From Cohnella thailandensis (GTDB taxonomy: Bacteria > Bacillota > Bacilli > Paenibacillales > Paenibacillaceae), in the NCBI RefSeq assembly GCF_014212135.1, contig NZ_JACJVQ010000017.1:124001-188000 (forward strand): a stretch of DNA of 64,000 nucleotides, written 5' to 3'. The translations under genes were made by a program, and so were the position numbers. The notes below the pieces were generated by a model, which made no database searches, was not told the origin of the DNA, and saw only the letters and a list, made by a program, of their open reading frames with translations. Numbering within the stretch: position 1 is the first letter of the stretch; each line of letters opens with the position of its first letter. Shown one piece after another: positions 10,609 to 19,536 of this stretch.

Positions 10609-11640
10609 ATGGAGGCTAGGAAAGCTCTGCGGGAAGTGAGAGAAGGCAAGATCAAGCCTTATTACATACTGTTCGGGCTGGAATCGTATCTGGTCCAGGA
10701 ATTTACGGAGAAGCTGACCGCGAAGCTGATCGAGGCGGAGCACAGGGACCTCGGCGTCATTCGCTTCAGCACGGCGGAGAGTCCGCTCGACGAGATTCTT
10801 GACGAAGCGGAAACGATGCCATTCCTCGTGCCGAGCAAGCTCGTTCTGGTCCGGGACAGCGTCGTCTTCGGAACGGGCCGCGAATCGGCCAAGATCGAGC
10901 ACCGCGCCGAGCGGCTTCTCGAGTACATGAAGCAGCCGATGGACAGCACGGTGCTCGTCTTCATCGTACCGCACGAGAAGCTGGACGAACGAAAAAAGCT
11001 CGTCAAGCTGGCGAAGGAGAAGGAAGCGGTCGTGTCGTTCACCCCGCTGCCGGCCGAGGAGCTGATGCAGTGGATTTCGAAGCGGATCGAGTCCCAGGGA
11101 CGCCAGTCGGATCCCGGAGCGGTAGAAGAGCTGCTGCGGAGGGTGGGCCCGGACATGAGCTCGCTCGCGGCCGAGACGGACAAGCTGTGCCTGCACGCGG
11201 GCGAATACGGCAAGGTGACCGTCGATTCGGTCGCGACTCTTGTGCCGGCAAGCACGGAGCAGAGCGTATTCAAGCTGACCGAAGAGATCGCCTCCTTGCG
11301 CACGGATCGGGCTCTTGCTTTGTACTACGACCTGCTGAAGCAGAAGGAAGAGCCGATCAAGCTGGTCGCGCTGCTGGTCAGGCAATTCCGGCATATGCTG
11401 TTCGTGAAGGAGCTCGGCAAGCAGGGGTACACCCCGCAGCAGATGGCGGGGCAGATCGGCCTTCACCCCTACGCGGTGAAGGTGACGGCCGACCAGGCGA
11501 AAGGGTTCTCGTCGGAGCGGCTGTCGTCGGTGCTGGAGCGGTTGGCGGAGCTGGACTACGAGATGAAGACGGGGCGAGTGGAGAAAACGCTCGGACTCGA
11601 GCTGTTCCTGCTGAAGACGGGCTCGGAGGGCGGCGGCTGA
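10609..11640 (+). CDS. holA: DNA polymerase III delta subunit
   Basis: A 343-residue clamp-loader delta subunit that opens the beta sliding clamp within the DnaX complex. It shows the family pattern of an N-terminal AAA-like domain beginning around PYYILFGLESYLVQEF, a central helical region and a C-terminal collar domain ending in a TGR...LELFLLKT-type segment. The ATG at 10609 has AGGAAGGGGAAG upstream; an in-frame ATG at 10567 lies within intergenic sequence and lacks a site. The position between the comE locus and rpsT is conserved with B. subtilis yqeN. It converges on rpsT. Confidence 0.92.
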   Translation: MEARKALREVREGKIKPYYILFGLESYLVQEFTEKLTAKLIEAEHRDLGVIRFSTAESPLDEILDEAETMPFLVPSKLVLVRDSVVFGTGRESAKIEHRAERLLEYMKQPMDSTVLVFIVPHEKLDERKKLVKLAKEKEAVVSFTPLPAEELMQWISKRIESQGRQSDPGAVEELLRRVGPDMSSLAAETDKLCLHAGEYGKVTVDSVATLVPASTEQSVFKLTEEIASLRTDRALALYYDLLKQKEEPIKLVALLVRQFRHMLFVKELGKQGYTPQQMAGQIGLHPYAVKVTADQAKGFSSERLSSVLERLAELDYEMKTGRVEKTLGLELFLLKTGSEGGG

Positions 11641-11730
11641 CGGGCGTGGAGGCTTGCGGGCGGTGGAGGCTGATGGATGACTTCCGCCTCCTGGCAGGAA
11701 GGTCAAGAGCGACTGGCGATGGTCTACAGG

Positions 11731-11836
11731 CTCAACTGAATAAAATCTACTCAGGCAAGCCCGCGACCGACCGAGCAGTTGGCTCAGTTGAGTAAAAAAT
11801 ATACTCAAGTAAGCCCTCGCCCGGCCGAGCAGCCGG
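11731..11836. repeat. Imperfect tandem duplication of about 53 bp
   Basis: Copy one (11731-11782) and copy two (11783-11836) are directly adjacent. Both run from CTCA-x-TGA-x-TAAAA through TACTCA and AAGCC to CCGAGCAG-x2-GG. They share roughly four of five bases. The second copy has two extra bases in the A-rich part. Confidence 0.75.
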
Positions 11837-11874
11837 CCAAATGGAGCCTTATTTACCCAATTGGCCTTACAAGC

Positions 11875-11934
11875 AAATAAAAAAGGTTGACCTTGGGAAC
11901 GAAATACTTCGCGACCACAGTCAACCCTTTATTT
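11875..11934 (-). terminator. Terminator of rpsT (possibly bidirectional)
   Basis: AAATAAA and GGTTGAC (11875-11891) pair with GTCAACC and TTTATTT (11920-11934). Read on the minus strand, the stem ends in a T-rich arm immediately after rpsT. Because the flanks are A/T-rich on both sides it may also stop holA transcripts. Confidence 0.7.
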
Positions 11935-11954
11935 GTTTGAACGGTTATTAAGCC

Positions 11955-12227
11955 TTAGGCTTGAGAAGACAACGCGTTCAACTTCTTAGCCAGACGGGAC
12001 TTCTTGCGGGCAGCCGCATTCTTATGAATAAGGCCTTTGGTTACCGCTTTGTCCAACTTCTTCTGAGCGAGTTGAAGCGCTTCTTTAGCAACGTTCACGT
12101 CCGTTCCCACAACGGCTACGTCAGCTTGCTTGACAGCCGTGCGAAGCGCGGACTTCTGGGAAGCGTTGCGCTGACGACGCTTGTCGTTCGTCTTCGTCCG
12201 TTTGATAGCGGATTTAATGTTCGGCAT
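11955..12227 (-). CDS. rpsT: 30S ribosomal protein S20
   Basis: A 90-residue basic protein beginning [10 protein letters not shown], the standard S20 N-terminus, and rich in Lys, Arg and Ala. It binds 16S rRNA early in 30S assembly. The ATG at 12227 has AGGAGGTG six bases upstream on the minus strand; nine further upstream codons have no site. A sigma-A promoter at 12279-12307 reads into it, and a terminator follows. The opposite orientation to its neighbours is as in Bacillus. Confidence 0.97.
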   Translation of the reverse strand: MPNIKSAIKRTKTNDKRRQRNASQKSALRTAVKQADVAVVGTDVNVAKEALQLAQKKLDKAVTKGLIHKNAAARKKSRLAKKLNALSSQA

Positions 12228-12278
12228 TGATTTCACCTCCTGGCAAAGCAACAAGTATTTCTCCAGACAACTTGTAAC

Positions 12279-12307
12279 ATTCTATCATGGAGGGGGGCAA
12301 AACGCAA
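12279..12307 (-). promoter_or_regulatory. Sigma-A promoter of rpsT
   Basis: On the minus strand TTGCGT (12302-12307) and TAGAAT (12279-12284) are separated by 17 bp, giving a start about 45 bases before the rpsT ATG. Confidence 0.65.
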
Positions 12308-12398
12308 GCAAAACAACAGGCGAAGCGCTCGGCCAAAAAGCGTTAGCCCGCGATTTTGGCCCGCTGCCAGGCTTCGGTCTCTGCAGAGGAGGAGAGAG

Positions 12399-13409
12399 AT
12401 GATGAACGAGCAACAACTGGATTTAAGGGAATACGAGGTTCAAATCGACTTGGCCGTCGAGGCCAGGGAGCTGGCGGGCTCGCCGGACAGCCAGATTCCC
12501 GGAGTTTGGTCGGAGACCGAGAAGGCGAACGGGATTACCGTTACCCGCATGCATATCCAGTCGGACGAGGGCGCGAGGGCGATCGGCAAGATGAAGGGCC
12601 ATTACGTGACGCTCGAGGTGCCTCAGCTGAGAAACGGGGACTCCGATCTGCAAGACAAGGTGGCGACCACCTTCGCGAAGGAGTTCGAGGGCTTCCTGAA
12701 GCGCGTCGGCATCGGAAGAACGGCGAGCGTGTTCATCGTGGGGCTGGGCAATTGGAACGTCACGCCCGACGCTCTCGGCCCACTGGTCGTCGAGAATATC
12801 ATGGTGACGAGGCAGTTTTTCGAGCTGATGCCGGACCAGGTCAGCGAGGGCTATCGGCCGGTCAGCGCGGTCGCGCCGGGTGTGCTCGGAACGACGGGGA
12901 TCGAGTCGAGCGACATCGTGCAGGGGATCGTGGAGAAAGCGAAGCCCGAGCTGGTGATCGCCATCGATGCGCTGGCGGCCCGGTCGCTGGAGAGAGTCAA
13001 CACGACGATCCAGATCGCCGATACCGGCATTCATCCGGGCTCCGGCATCGGCAACAAGCGCAAGGGGCTTACGCAAGAAATTCTAGGCGTTCCCTGCATC
13101 GCGATCGGCGTTCCGACCGTCGTCTACGCGTCCACGATCGTGAACAACACGATGGATCTGGTCCTGCAGCACATGGAGAAGCACACGCCGAATACCGACA
13201 AGCTGTTCGGCGTCTTCGGAACGATGGAAGGCAACGAGCGGCTTCAGCTCGTCAAGGAAGTGCTCGACCCTCTCGGCCATAACCTGCTCGTGACGCCGAA
13301 GGAGATCGACAAGTTCATGGAAGACACCGCCAACGTCATCGCGAGCGGTCTGAACGCCGCGCTTCACGAAGCGGTGGACACGGACAACGTGGCGGCATAT
13401 ACGCACTAG
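12399..13409 (+). CDS. gpr: GPR endopeptidase (germination protease)
   Basis: A 336-residue protease that degrades small acid-soluble spore proteins early in germination (peptidase family A25). The N-terminus has the propeptide region followed by the autoprocessing neighbourhood EVQIDLAVEA, close to the SASP cleavage motif. Later conserved stretches such as DTGIHPGSGIGNKRKGL and GVPTVVYASTIVNNTMD are typical of the family. GAGGAGG precedes the ATG at 12399; the next codon, 12402, is also ATG and either may be used. In B. subtilis gpr is directly followed by spoIIP; here about 14.5 kb separates them. Confidence 0.95.
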   Translation: MMNEQQLDLREYEVQIDLAVEARELAGSPDSQIPGVWSETEKANGITVTRMHIQSDEGARAIGKMKGHYVTLEVPQLRNGDSDLQDKVATTFAKEFEGFLKRVGIGRTASVFIVGLGNWNVTPDALGPLVVENIMVTRQFFELMPDQVSEGYRPVSAVAPGVLGTTGIESSDIVQGIVEKAKPELVIAIDALAARSLERVNTTIQIADTGIHPGSGIGNKRKGLTQEILGVPCIAIGVPTVVYASTIVNNTMDLVLQHMEKHTPNTDKLFGVFGTMEGNERLQLVKEVLDPLGHNLLVTPKEIDKFMEDTANVIASGLNAALHEAVDTDNVAAYTH

Positions 13410-13426
13410 CCGACAAGATAGCCGAG

Positions 13427-13472
13427 AAGGCCTCGAGAGCGAGCGGACAAACCGCCGCCTTCGAGGCCTTTT
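13427..13472 (+). terminator. Terminator after gpr
   Basis: AAGGCCTCGA (13427-13436) and TCGAGGCCTT (13461-13470) are perfectly complementary and are followed by TTTT. Confidence 0.7.
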
Positions 13473-13545
13473 CGGGATGATGGCCAAACATGGAATATAA
13501 ACGCAATGAATCGTAATTTAGCAACATGATATCTTTGTTAGTCCA

Positions 13546-13558
13546 TGTTATGATGTCA
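13546..13558. promoter_or_regulatory. Candidate regulator site upstream of the alpha-galactosidase gene
   Basis: TGTTATGATGTCA matches 11 of 13 bases of the palindrome TGTTATGATAACA found upstream of the lacI-type gene at 21305. It stands about 60 bases before the start codon. The assignment to the LacI regulator is inference. Confidence 0.35.
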
Positions 13559-13617
13559 CATAGCTAACATTTTGCCGATCCGGCCCTGCGCCGGACCGGA
13601 CAAAGGAGATGTGAGAG

Positions 13618-15774
13618 ATGGGCATCCTTGTAAACGAGCAATCGTTGACGTTCCATTTGCAGGCCAAAGACTCGAGCTACGTCATTCAGGTGATCGACGG
13701 CTATCCCGTTCATCATTACTGGGGCAAGAAGCTTCGTTCGGACAGCAATCTGAACAACCTGGCGAACTATCCGGAGAACGCTTTCCTGGATCGCCTGCCT
13801 CAAGAATACGCTCAATTCGGCTCGGGAGATTTCCGCCAGCCGGCCTACCAGATTCAATTGGAGGACGGCTCCCGCGTAACGGAGCTCGTCTACAAAGGCT
13901 ACCGGCTCCTTGCCGGCAAGCCGCCGCTCGACGGTCTTCCGTCCGTCTACGCGGAATCGGACTCCGAGGCTCAGACGCTCGTACTGGAACTGGAAGACAA
14001 GTATTCCGGGCTGACGGTTTATCTGAACTATACCGTCTTCGAAGGCTTCGACGCGATCGCCCGCTCGGTCCGGTTCGCTAACGACGGCAAGCAGCGGCTG
14101 CGCCTCATGCACGCCTTCAGCGCGAGCGTGGACATGCTGAACAAATCGGACTACGAGATGGTGTATTTGGCGGGGGCTTGGTCCCGCGAGGCGCACGTTC
14201 GCCGCAGGCCGATCGGCCCCGGCGGCTCCCGCATCGAGAGCCGCAGAGGAATGAGCGGCCATCAATTGAACCCGTTCGTCGCGCTGGCAAGCCCGAAGGC
14301 GGACGAGGATCAAGGGGAAGTGTTCGGCTTCAGCTTCATTTACAGCGGCAACTTCGCGGCGGACGTCGAGGTGGATCCGTTCGGCTCCACCCGCGTCTCG
14401 ATCGGCCTCAATCCGTTCGACTTCGCTTGGAACCTCCCGGCCGGCGAGTCGTTCCAGACGCCGGAAGCGGTCATGGTTTACTCGAACGGCGGCCTGGGCG
14501 ACATGTCCCGCACGTTCCATAAGCTGTATCGCACCCGGCTGTGCCGCGGCGCGCACCGCGACAAGGAGAGGCCGATTCTCGTCAACAACTGGGAAGCGAC
14601 CTACTTCGACTTCAACGCGGACAAGATCGAGTCGATCGCCGAAGCCGGAGCCGAGCTCGGCATCGAGCTGTTCGTGCTCGACGACGGCTGGTTCGGCAAG
14701 CGCAACGACGACACGACGTCGCTGGGCGACTGGTTCGAGGACCGGAACAAGCTGCCTAACGGCCTCAAGGATCTGGCCGAACGCATCAACTCCCGCGGCC
14801 TCAAGTTCGGACTCTGGTTCGAGCCCGAGATGGTTTCCCGGGAGAGCGAGCTTTACCGCGCCCATCCCGACTGGTGCCTGCATGTCGAAGGACGCCGCCG
14901 GACCGAATTCCGCACGCAGCTCGTGCTCGACTATTCGCGCCAAGAAGTCCGGGATTACATTTACGGATTGCTCAGCCGGATTTTCCGCGAGGTTCCGATC
15001 TCCTACATCAAGTGGGACATGAACCGCTGCCTGACCGAGGTCGGCTCGGCCGACGCGCCGCCGGAGCGTCAGCTGGAGATCGGGCACCGTTACGTGCTCG
15101 GCTTGTACGAGCTTCTGGAGCGCCTCACGGCGGAGTTCCCGCATATCCTGTTCGAAGGCTGCTGCAGCGGCGGGGGGCGTTTCGACCCGGGCATGCTCTA
15201 CTACATGCCTCAGACGTGGACAAGCGACGATACCGACGCGGTGGAGCGGCTCAAAATCCAATACGGGACGAGCCTCGTTTACCCGATCAGCACGATCGGA
15301 GCCCACGTCTCCGCCGTTCCGAATCACCAGGTCGGCCGCTATACCCCGCTCGAGATGCGCGGCGACGTCGCGATGTCGGGCAACTTCGGCTACGAGCTTG
15401 ATCTGACCAAGTTCACCGACGAGGAGAAAGAGGTCGTCAAGAAGCAGGTCGCGACGTACAAGGAAATCCGTTCGCTCGTCCAGCAAGGGGACCAGTACCG
15501 GCTCATCAGCCCGTTCGAAGGCACGGAGACATCCTGGATGTTCGTGTCCGAAGACAAGAAGGAAGCTCTCGTCTTCTACTTCCGCGTGCTGGCGGAGCCG
15601 AGCGCGCCTCCGAAGTCGGTGCTGCTCCGGGGCTTGGATCCGAACCTCGATTACCAAATCGACGGAGAGGGCGAATGGCTCGGCGGCGACCGGCTGATGC
15701 AAGCGGGCCTTAAGATCGAGCATCGCACGGGAGATTACTTAAGCCGGATGTACCGTCTGCGTTCGCGCGCCTGA
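13618..15774 (+). CDS. Alpha-galactosidase, GH36
   Basis: A 718-residue enzyme that releases alpha-1,6-linked galactose from raffinose-type sugars or galactomannan oligosaccharides. It has the N-terminal beta-sandwich, the central TIM barrel (about 310-640) and a C-terminal beta domain of GH36. The nucleophile is D467 in YIKWDMNR and the acid/base Asp is in the SDDTDA motif (D537/D538). There is no signal peptide, so it works in the cytoplasm. AAAGGAGATG precedes the ATG. As the first gene of the mannan island, it most likely debranches imported galactosyl-manno-oligosaccharides. Confidence 0.95.
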   Translation: MGILVNEQSLTFHLQAKDSSYVIQVIDGYPVHHYWGKKLRSDSNLNNLANYPENAFLDRLPQEYAQFGSGDFRQPAYQIQLEDGSRVTELVYKGYRLLAGKPPLDGLPSVYAESDSEAQTLVLELEDKYSGLTVYLNYTVFEGFDAIARSVRFANDGKQRLRLMHAFSASVDMLNKSDYEMVYLAGAWSREAHVRRRPIGPGGSRIESRRGMSGHQLNPFVALASPKADEDQGEVFGFSFIYSGNFAADVEVDPFGSTRVSIGLNPFDFAWNLPAGESFQTPEAVMVYSNGGLGDMSRTFHKLYRTRLCRGAHRDKERPILVNNWEATYFDFNADKIESIAEAGAELGIELFVLDDGWFGKRNDDTTSLGDWFEDRNKLPNGLKDLAERINSRGLKFGLWFEPEMVSRESELYRAHPDWCLHVEGRRRTEFRTQLVLDYSRQEVRDYIYGLLSRIFREVPISYIKWDMNRCLTEVGSADAPPERQLEIGHRYVLGLYELLERLTAEFPHILFEGCCSGGGRFDPGMLYYMPQTWTSDDTDAVERLKIQYGTSLVYPISTIGAHVSAVPNHQVGRYTPLEMRGDVAMSGNFGYELDLTKFTDEEKEVVKKQVATYKEIRSLVQQGDQYRLISPFEGTETSWMFVSEDKKEALVFYFRVLAEPSAPPKSVLLRGLDPNLDYQIDGEGEWLGGDRLMQAGLKIEHRTGDYLSRMYRLRSRA

Positions 15775-15823
15775 GGATTGAAGTCCACGATTCCGAATGG
15801 ATAAGCAGCATAACGATATCGGC

Positions 15824-15855
15824 AAGCCCTCTGACTTTGCGAAGCAGGGGGCTTT
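15824..15855 (+). terminator. Weak terminator after the alpha-galactosidase gene
   Basis: AAGCCCTCTG (15824-15833) pairs with CAGGGGGCTT (15845-15854) with one wobble; only a TTT-C tail follows. It separates the GH36 gene from the two-component operon. Confidence 0.5.
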
Positions 15856-15908
15856 CCTGCGTTCGGGGCTCCGAAAACGTTTTTTGCTCTTGATCGAGGA
15901 TAATCGAG

Positions 15909-15972
15909 TATAATAGAAACAAGGTGAAAGATGGCTAACCGTGTCCGCGAACCGCGGACGGCGCCGTCTTTT
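15909..15972 (+). promoter_or_regulatory. Promoter -10 and structured leader of the histidine kinase gene
   Basis: TATAAT (15909-15914) has no good -35 at 17 bp, so an activator may be needed. Downstream, GTCCGCG/CGCGGAC (15943-15959) overlaps a palindrome GACGGCGCCGTC (15957-15968) followed by TTTT, which could act as an attenuator before the kinase. Confidence 0.4.
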
Positions 15973-15999
15973 CGTTTGAACAAAGGGGAAAAGCACGCC

Positions 16000-17859
16000 A
16001 TGAAAAGACGAATGCCGCGACTGCCGAGCAGGCTGGCGATTCCGGCGAGCCGGATGGAGACCAAGCTTGCGATCGTGTTCCTGTTCCTGATCATTCTGCC
16101 TATCGGACTTATCAGCTATATCTCGTCGATACGGTATTCGGATACAATCGAGAAGAACACCGTAACCTATGCGACGCAATTGACCGACCGAATGATGAGC
16201 AAGCTGGACGATTACATGCTGGACATGAAGAAAATCTCGATCCTTCCCTCTTATCTGGCGGAGCTGAAGGACGGGCTCAAGATGTCCAACAACCTATACG
16301 ACGGCAAGATGAACAGGAATGAGGACCTGACCGACCTATCCCCGGAAGAGCAGACGAGAACCATCGAAATCCAGCGCAAGATCGGCAGCAACGTCAATCT
16401 GCTCAACAACATCAAGAGCGGCACGAATTCCTTTTACATGTTCGACCGTTACGGCCATGTCTATTACGAGACCAAGAACCAACGGATTCGGGCGGATCTC
16501 TCGACCGTCTATGCCGAGTGGAGCGAGAAAGCCTACGCAGCCCACGGAACGCCGGTCCTGCTTAGCACGCAGGAGGTCGCGAACTCTCCGAACGCGAAAC
16601 GTTACGTCTTTACCGTCGTGCGGGAGCTGATCGACCCGGCTTCTTACGCGCGGCTCGGAGTGATCGCCCTGGACGCCAACATCTCGGTCATCGAGAACAT
16701 CGTCAAGGATCTCGATACCGCGACCAAAGGGCAGACGATGATCATCGATAACGACGGTAAGGTTATCTACGACAGCGAGAAGAAATACTTGACGCAGAAT
16801 TGGACGAGAAACGATCTGATGGAGCTGACGAACAATTCGCACGGCAGCTTCCATTCGGACATGGACGGCGAGCCTTCGCTGACGATCTACAAGCAATCCT
16901 CGGAGACGGGCTGGCGGGTGCTAATGACGATCCCCCAGGAGCAGCTGATGGAGGATGCGACCCTCACCCGCAATTTCACGATCATATCGGCGAGCGTGAT
17001 CATGATTTTCGCCCTGCTTATCTCGCTCGTTCTCGTGTTTGCGCTTACCCGGCCGATGAGATCGCTGGTCAAGCTCATGAAGGAAGTGCAGACCGGCAAC
17101 ATGGACGTCGTGTTCCCCGTCGTGCGGCGCGACGAGATGGGGCTTGTCGGCAGCGCCTTCAATCGGATGATCGACCGCGTCAAGACGCTGATCTCCGATA
17201 TCGTCGTGATGGAGAAACGCAAAAAAGAGGCGGAGCTGCAATCGCTGCAAACGCAGATCAATCCTCATTTTATCTATAACACGCTGGAATCGATTCGGAT
17301 GACCGCCGTCCTGAATGACGATAATGAGGTTGGCGAAATGACGAGGCTGCTCGGGAAGCTGCTGCGCTACAGCATTCATGCCGGAACCGAGACGGTGCCT
17401 CTCGAACAGGAATGGGATCATCTCCGGATGTACGTTCAATTGTTGAATTACCGCTACGGGAACCGGTTCAAGCTCGAGCTTCCGGAAGACTCGGAGATTC
17501 GGATGAACGTCATGAAGCTGCTCTTCCAGCCGATCGTCGAGAACGCCGTTTACCACGGAATGGACGAGGACAAGACCGGCATGACGATAAAGATCGAGCA
17601 TCAGCTGGAGGGCACCGATCACCTTTTCCGCGTGATGGACGACGGGGTCGGCATGGATGAGGACAAGCTGTCCCAGCTTAGAGCGGGTCTTCGGGAGGAA
17701 TTGGCGGAATGGGACGGACACGGAATCGGACTCCGGAACGTCAACGAACGGCTTAAGCTCCGGTACGGGGAACCGTACGGCATCGGCATCGAGAGCGAGC
17801 CCGGCGTCGGAACGACCGTTATCGTCCGGATCCCGCAAGCCCATATGAAGGAGGAATAG
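16000..17859 (+). CDS. Sensor histidine kinase, YesM family
   Basis: A 619-residue membrane kinase. A transmembrane helix near residues 20-45 leads to an extracellular Cache-like sensor domain (about 50-305), a second helix (about 315-345), a HAMP domain and a His_kinase domain with the phospho-acceptor H423 in INPHFIYN. A GHKL ATPase domain with N and G boxes (VENAVYHG, DDGVGM, GIGLRNVNERL) ends the protein. AAAGGGGAAAAG precedes the ATG at 16000; an in-frame ATG at 15931 with AAGGTG is a possible alternative. It partners the response regulator 3 bp downstream, likely sensing an extracellular saccharide. Confidence 0.9.
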   Translation: MKRRMPRLPSRLAIPASRMETKLAIVFLFLIILPIGLISYISSIRYSDTIEKNTVTYATQLTDRMMSKLDDYMLDMKKISILPSYLAELKDGLKMSNNLYDGKMNRNEDLTDLSPEEQTRTIEIQRKIGSNVNLLNNIKSGTNSFYMFDRYGHVYYETKNQRIRADLSTVYAEWSEKAYAAHGTPVLLSTQEVANSPNAKRYVFTVVRELIDPASYARLGVIALDANISVIENIVKDLDTATKGQTMIIDNDGKVIYDSEKKYLTQNWTRNDLMELTNNSHGSFHSDMDGEPSLTIYKQSSETGWRVLMTIPQEQLMEDATLTRNFTIISASVIMIFALLISLVLVFALTRPMRSLVKLMKEVQTGNMDVVFPVVRRDEMGLVGSAFNRMIDRVKTLISDIVVMEKRKKEAELQSLQTQINPHFIYNTLESIRMTAVLNDDNEVGEMTRLLGKLLRYSIHAGTETVPLEQEWDHLRMYVQLLNYRYGNRFKLELPEDSEIRMNVMKLLFQPIVENAVYHGMDEDKTGMTIKIEHQLEGTDHLFRVMDDGVGMDEDKLSQLRAGLREELAEWDGHGIGLRNVNERLKLRYGEPYGIGIESEPGVGTTVIVRIPQAHMKEE

Positions 17860-17862
17860 CAA

Positions 17863-19380
17863 GTGCTTCGTATCGCGATCGTAGACGACGAAGAGAGAAT
17901 CCGGCTTGGCCTGGCCAAGCTGATCCAACAGGCAGGAGAAGCGTACGAGGTCATCGGTTTATATTCAAGCGGGCAAGAGCTGCTCGACGCGCTGTCCGAA
18001 TCGCAGATCGATCTGATCATCACCGATATCAAAATGCCGCAAATGAACGGGCTCCAACTGATCGAGAAGGTGCAGCAGCGCAAGCCGAAAATCAAATTCG
18101 CGATCGTCAGCGGGTTCAACGACTTCGCGTTCGCCCGGCAAGCGCTTCGCAACGGCGTCGAGGACTATCTGCTCAAGCCTGTCGATCAGAACGAGCTGTT
18201 CCAATTGCTGCAGCAGGTCAAAACGCACGTGGAGCTGGAGCGGTACCGGAAGACGGTAGCCGTCGACGAGCATATCCGGCTCCTGCTTCGCAACGACATC
18301 GAACAGCTGCCTTCCCACATGATTCAGGAAGCGAACCGGGAGCTTAGCCAGACCCCGCTGCTCAAGGACCATTATGCCGTCATGATTCTTCACGAAGAGC
18401 AGGAAGTGAGCGCCGGGCGCGTCGAGAAGCTGATCTCGGGCTGGGCGAGGGAGTTTCGGATCTTGAGCTGGGAGCCGCGCCAGACGGTCATTGTCATCGC
18501 GATCGGCTCGTCGGACCACGCGGATACCGCGAAGGAGCTGGGAATGACGCTTCTGCAGAAGCTGCCCGCCTTCTCCAAGGCAAGGTTAGGGATCAGCGCG
18601 ATCAATCAAGGCGCCTTGAAGCTAAGGGAGACTTATCGCTCGGCGCTCGGGGCTCTTGAAGCGGCTTGGTACGAATCGGGCACCAGGGCGTTCGCCGACG
18701 CGTCCCACGCAAGCAAAAGAACCGAAGAGGGACTTCAACTGCAGCGTTATTTGGACAAGGAGCTGAGCCCGGCGCTGCACCTGCTCGATTTCGAGAGGGT
18801 GGATGCCATCCTTCAAAGCTGGAAGCAGGATGTTCTCAAGCACCAATTACCCTGGTTCTCCTTGCGGGAGAGCTGCTCCTCGATCCTGGCGAAATTACGC
18901 GACGAAAGAAGGGCTCGCAGCCTCTCTTCCTCGGATTCGGAGGAGGAAGCGGAGAGATGGATTCCGAGCCGCTTTCTGGACTGGCAATCGTTCGCGGCCG
19001 AATTCCTGGCGGCCGTAAACGAGCAATTGCAGCAGCTTAAAGACGAAGGCAAGACGAATCGCGTCGTCGAGACCGTCAAAACCTATATCGACAAGCATTA
19101 CAAAGAAGAGCTGGAGCTCAACCGGCTGGCGGAGACCGTCTTTTTGACGCCGAGCTACCTAAGCAAGCTTTTCAAGACCGAAACCGGCGAGACGATTACC
19201 GACTACATCATCTCCGTCCGCATCGAGCATGCTAAAGACCAGCTCAGCAAGGACAACGGAATGAAAACGTACGAGATCGGAGAATTGGTCGGATACCCCG
19301 ATCCGGCTTATTTCAATAAAGTGTTCAAAAAAATAGTAGGAATGACTCCCAAAGAATACAGAGAAAGGGCAAGACGCTAA
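17863..19380 (+). CDS. Response regulator, YesN/AraC type
   Basis: A 505-residue transcription regulator. The receiver domain (1-120) has the acidic pair D8/D9, the phospho-acceptor D55 (IITDIKMPQ) and the KP motif in LLKPVD. A long middle region (about 130-400) follows, and the C-terminus carries two AraC-type helix-turn-helix motifs (about 405-505) ending FKKIVGMTPKEYRERA. The start is GTG at 17863 behind AAGGAGG, three bases after the kinase stop. YesM/YesN pairs typically activate an adjacent sugar ABC transporter, here probably the permease operon at 19537, whose promoter has a poor -35. Confidence 0.92.
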   Translation: MLRIAIVDDEERIRLGLAKLIQQAGEAYEVIGLYSSGQELLDALSESQIDLIITDIKMPQMNGLQLIEKVQQRKPKIKFAIVSGFNDFAFARQALRNGVEDYLLKPVDQNELFQLLQQVKTHVELERYRKTVAVDEHIRLLLRNDIEQLPSHMIQEANRELSQTPLLKDHYAVMILHEEQEVSAGRVEKLISGWAREFRILSWEPRQTVIVIAIGSSDHADTAKELGMTLLQKLPAFSKARLGISAINQGALKLRETYRSALGALEAAWYESGTRAFADASHASKRTEEGLQLQRYLDKELSPALHLLDFERVDAILQSWKQDVLKHQLPWFSLRESCSSILAKLRDERRARSLSSSDSEEEAERWIPSRFLDWQSFAAEFLAAVNEQLQQLKDEGKTNRVVETVKTYIDKHYKEELELNRLAETVFLTPSYLSKLFKTETGETITDYIISVRIEHAKDQLSKDNGMKTYEIGELVGYPDPAYFNKVFKKIVGMTPKEYRERARR

Positions 19381-19464
19381 CGAGAAGCCAAGTTAGGTTG
19401 CAGTTATCTAAAATCAAGACAAGGAAAACAAACAGAAAACATTAAAAAGATAATCTTGAACCAT

Positions 19465-19498
19465 TATAATGAACGTAACAAGCTTGAAAGCGATGCCA
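19465..19498 (+). promoter_or_regulatory. Permease operon promoter -10 with downstream cre-like box
   Basis: TATAAT (19465-19470) lacks a consensus -35, as expected for an activated promoter. At 19485-19498 TGAAAGCGATGCCA fits 13 of 14 positions of the CcpA consensus TGWAANCGNTNWCA. The box begins about 8 bases after the predicted start site, a position from which CcpA would repress. Confidence 0.55.
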
Positions 19499-19536
19499 CT
19501 TGTCGGTGCTTCGAGCCAAGGAAGCAGGAGGTTGTT

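Larger units (their letters stand above)
11641..11954. other. 314-bp convergent gap between holA and rpsT
   Basis: No gene is seen. The stretch holds a tandem imperfect repeat of about 53 bp at 11731-11836 and the rpsT terminator hairpin at 11875-11934; these are listed separately. Confidence 0.7.

Noticed and set aside
13564-15723. 719-codon open frame on the minus strand
   Set aside because: It lies wholly antisense to the GH36 gene, has no recognisable domain, and is Arg/Val/Glu-biased as expected for the reverse complement of a high-GC gene.
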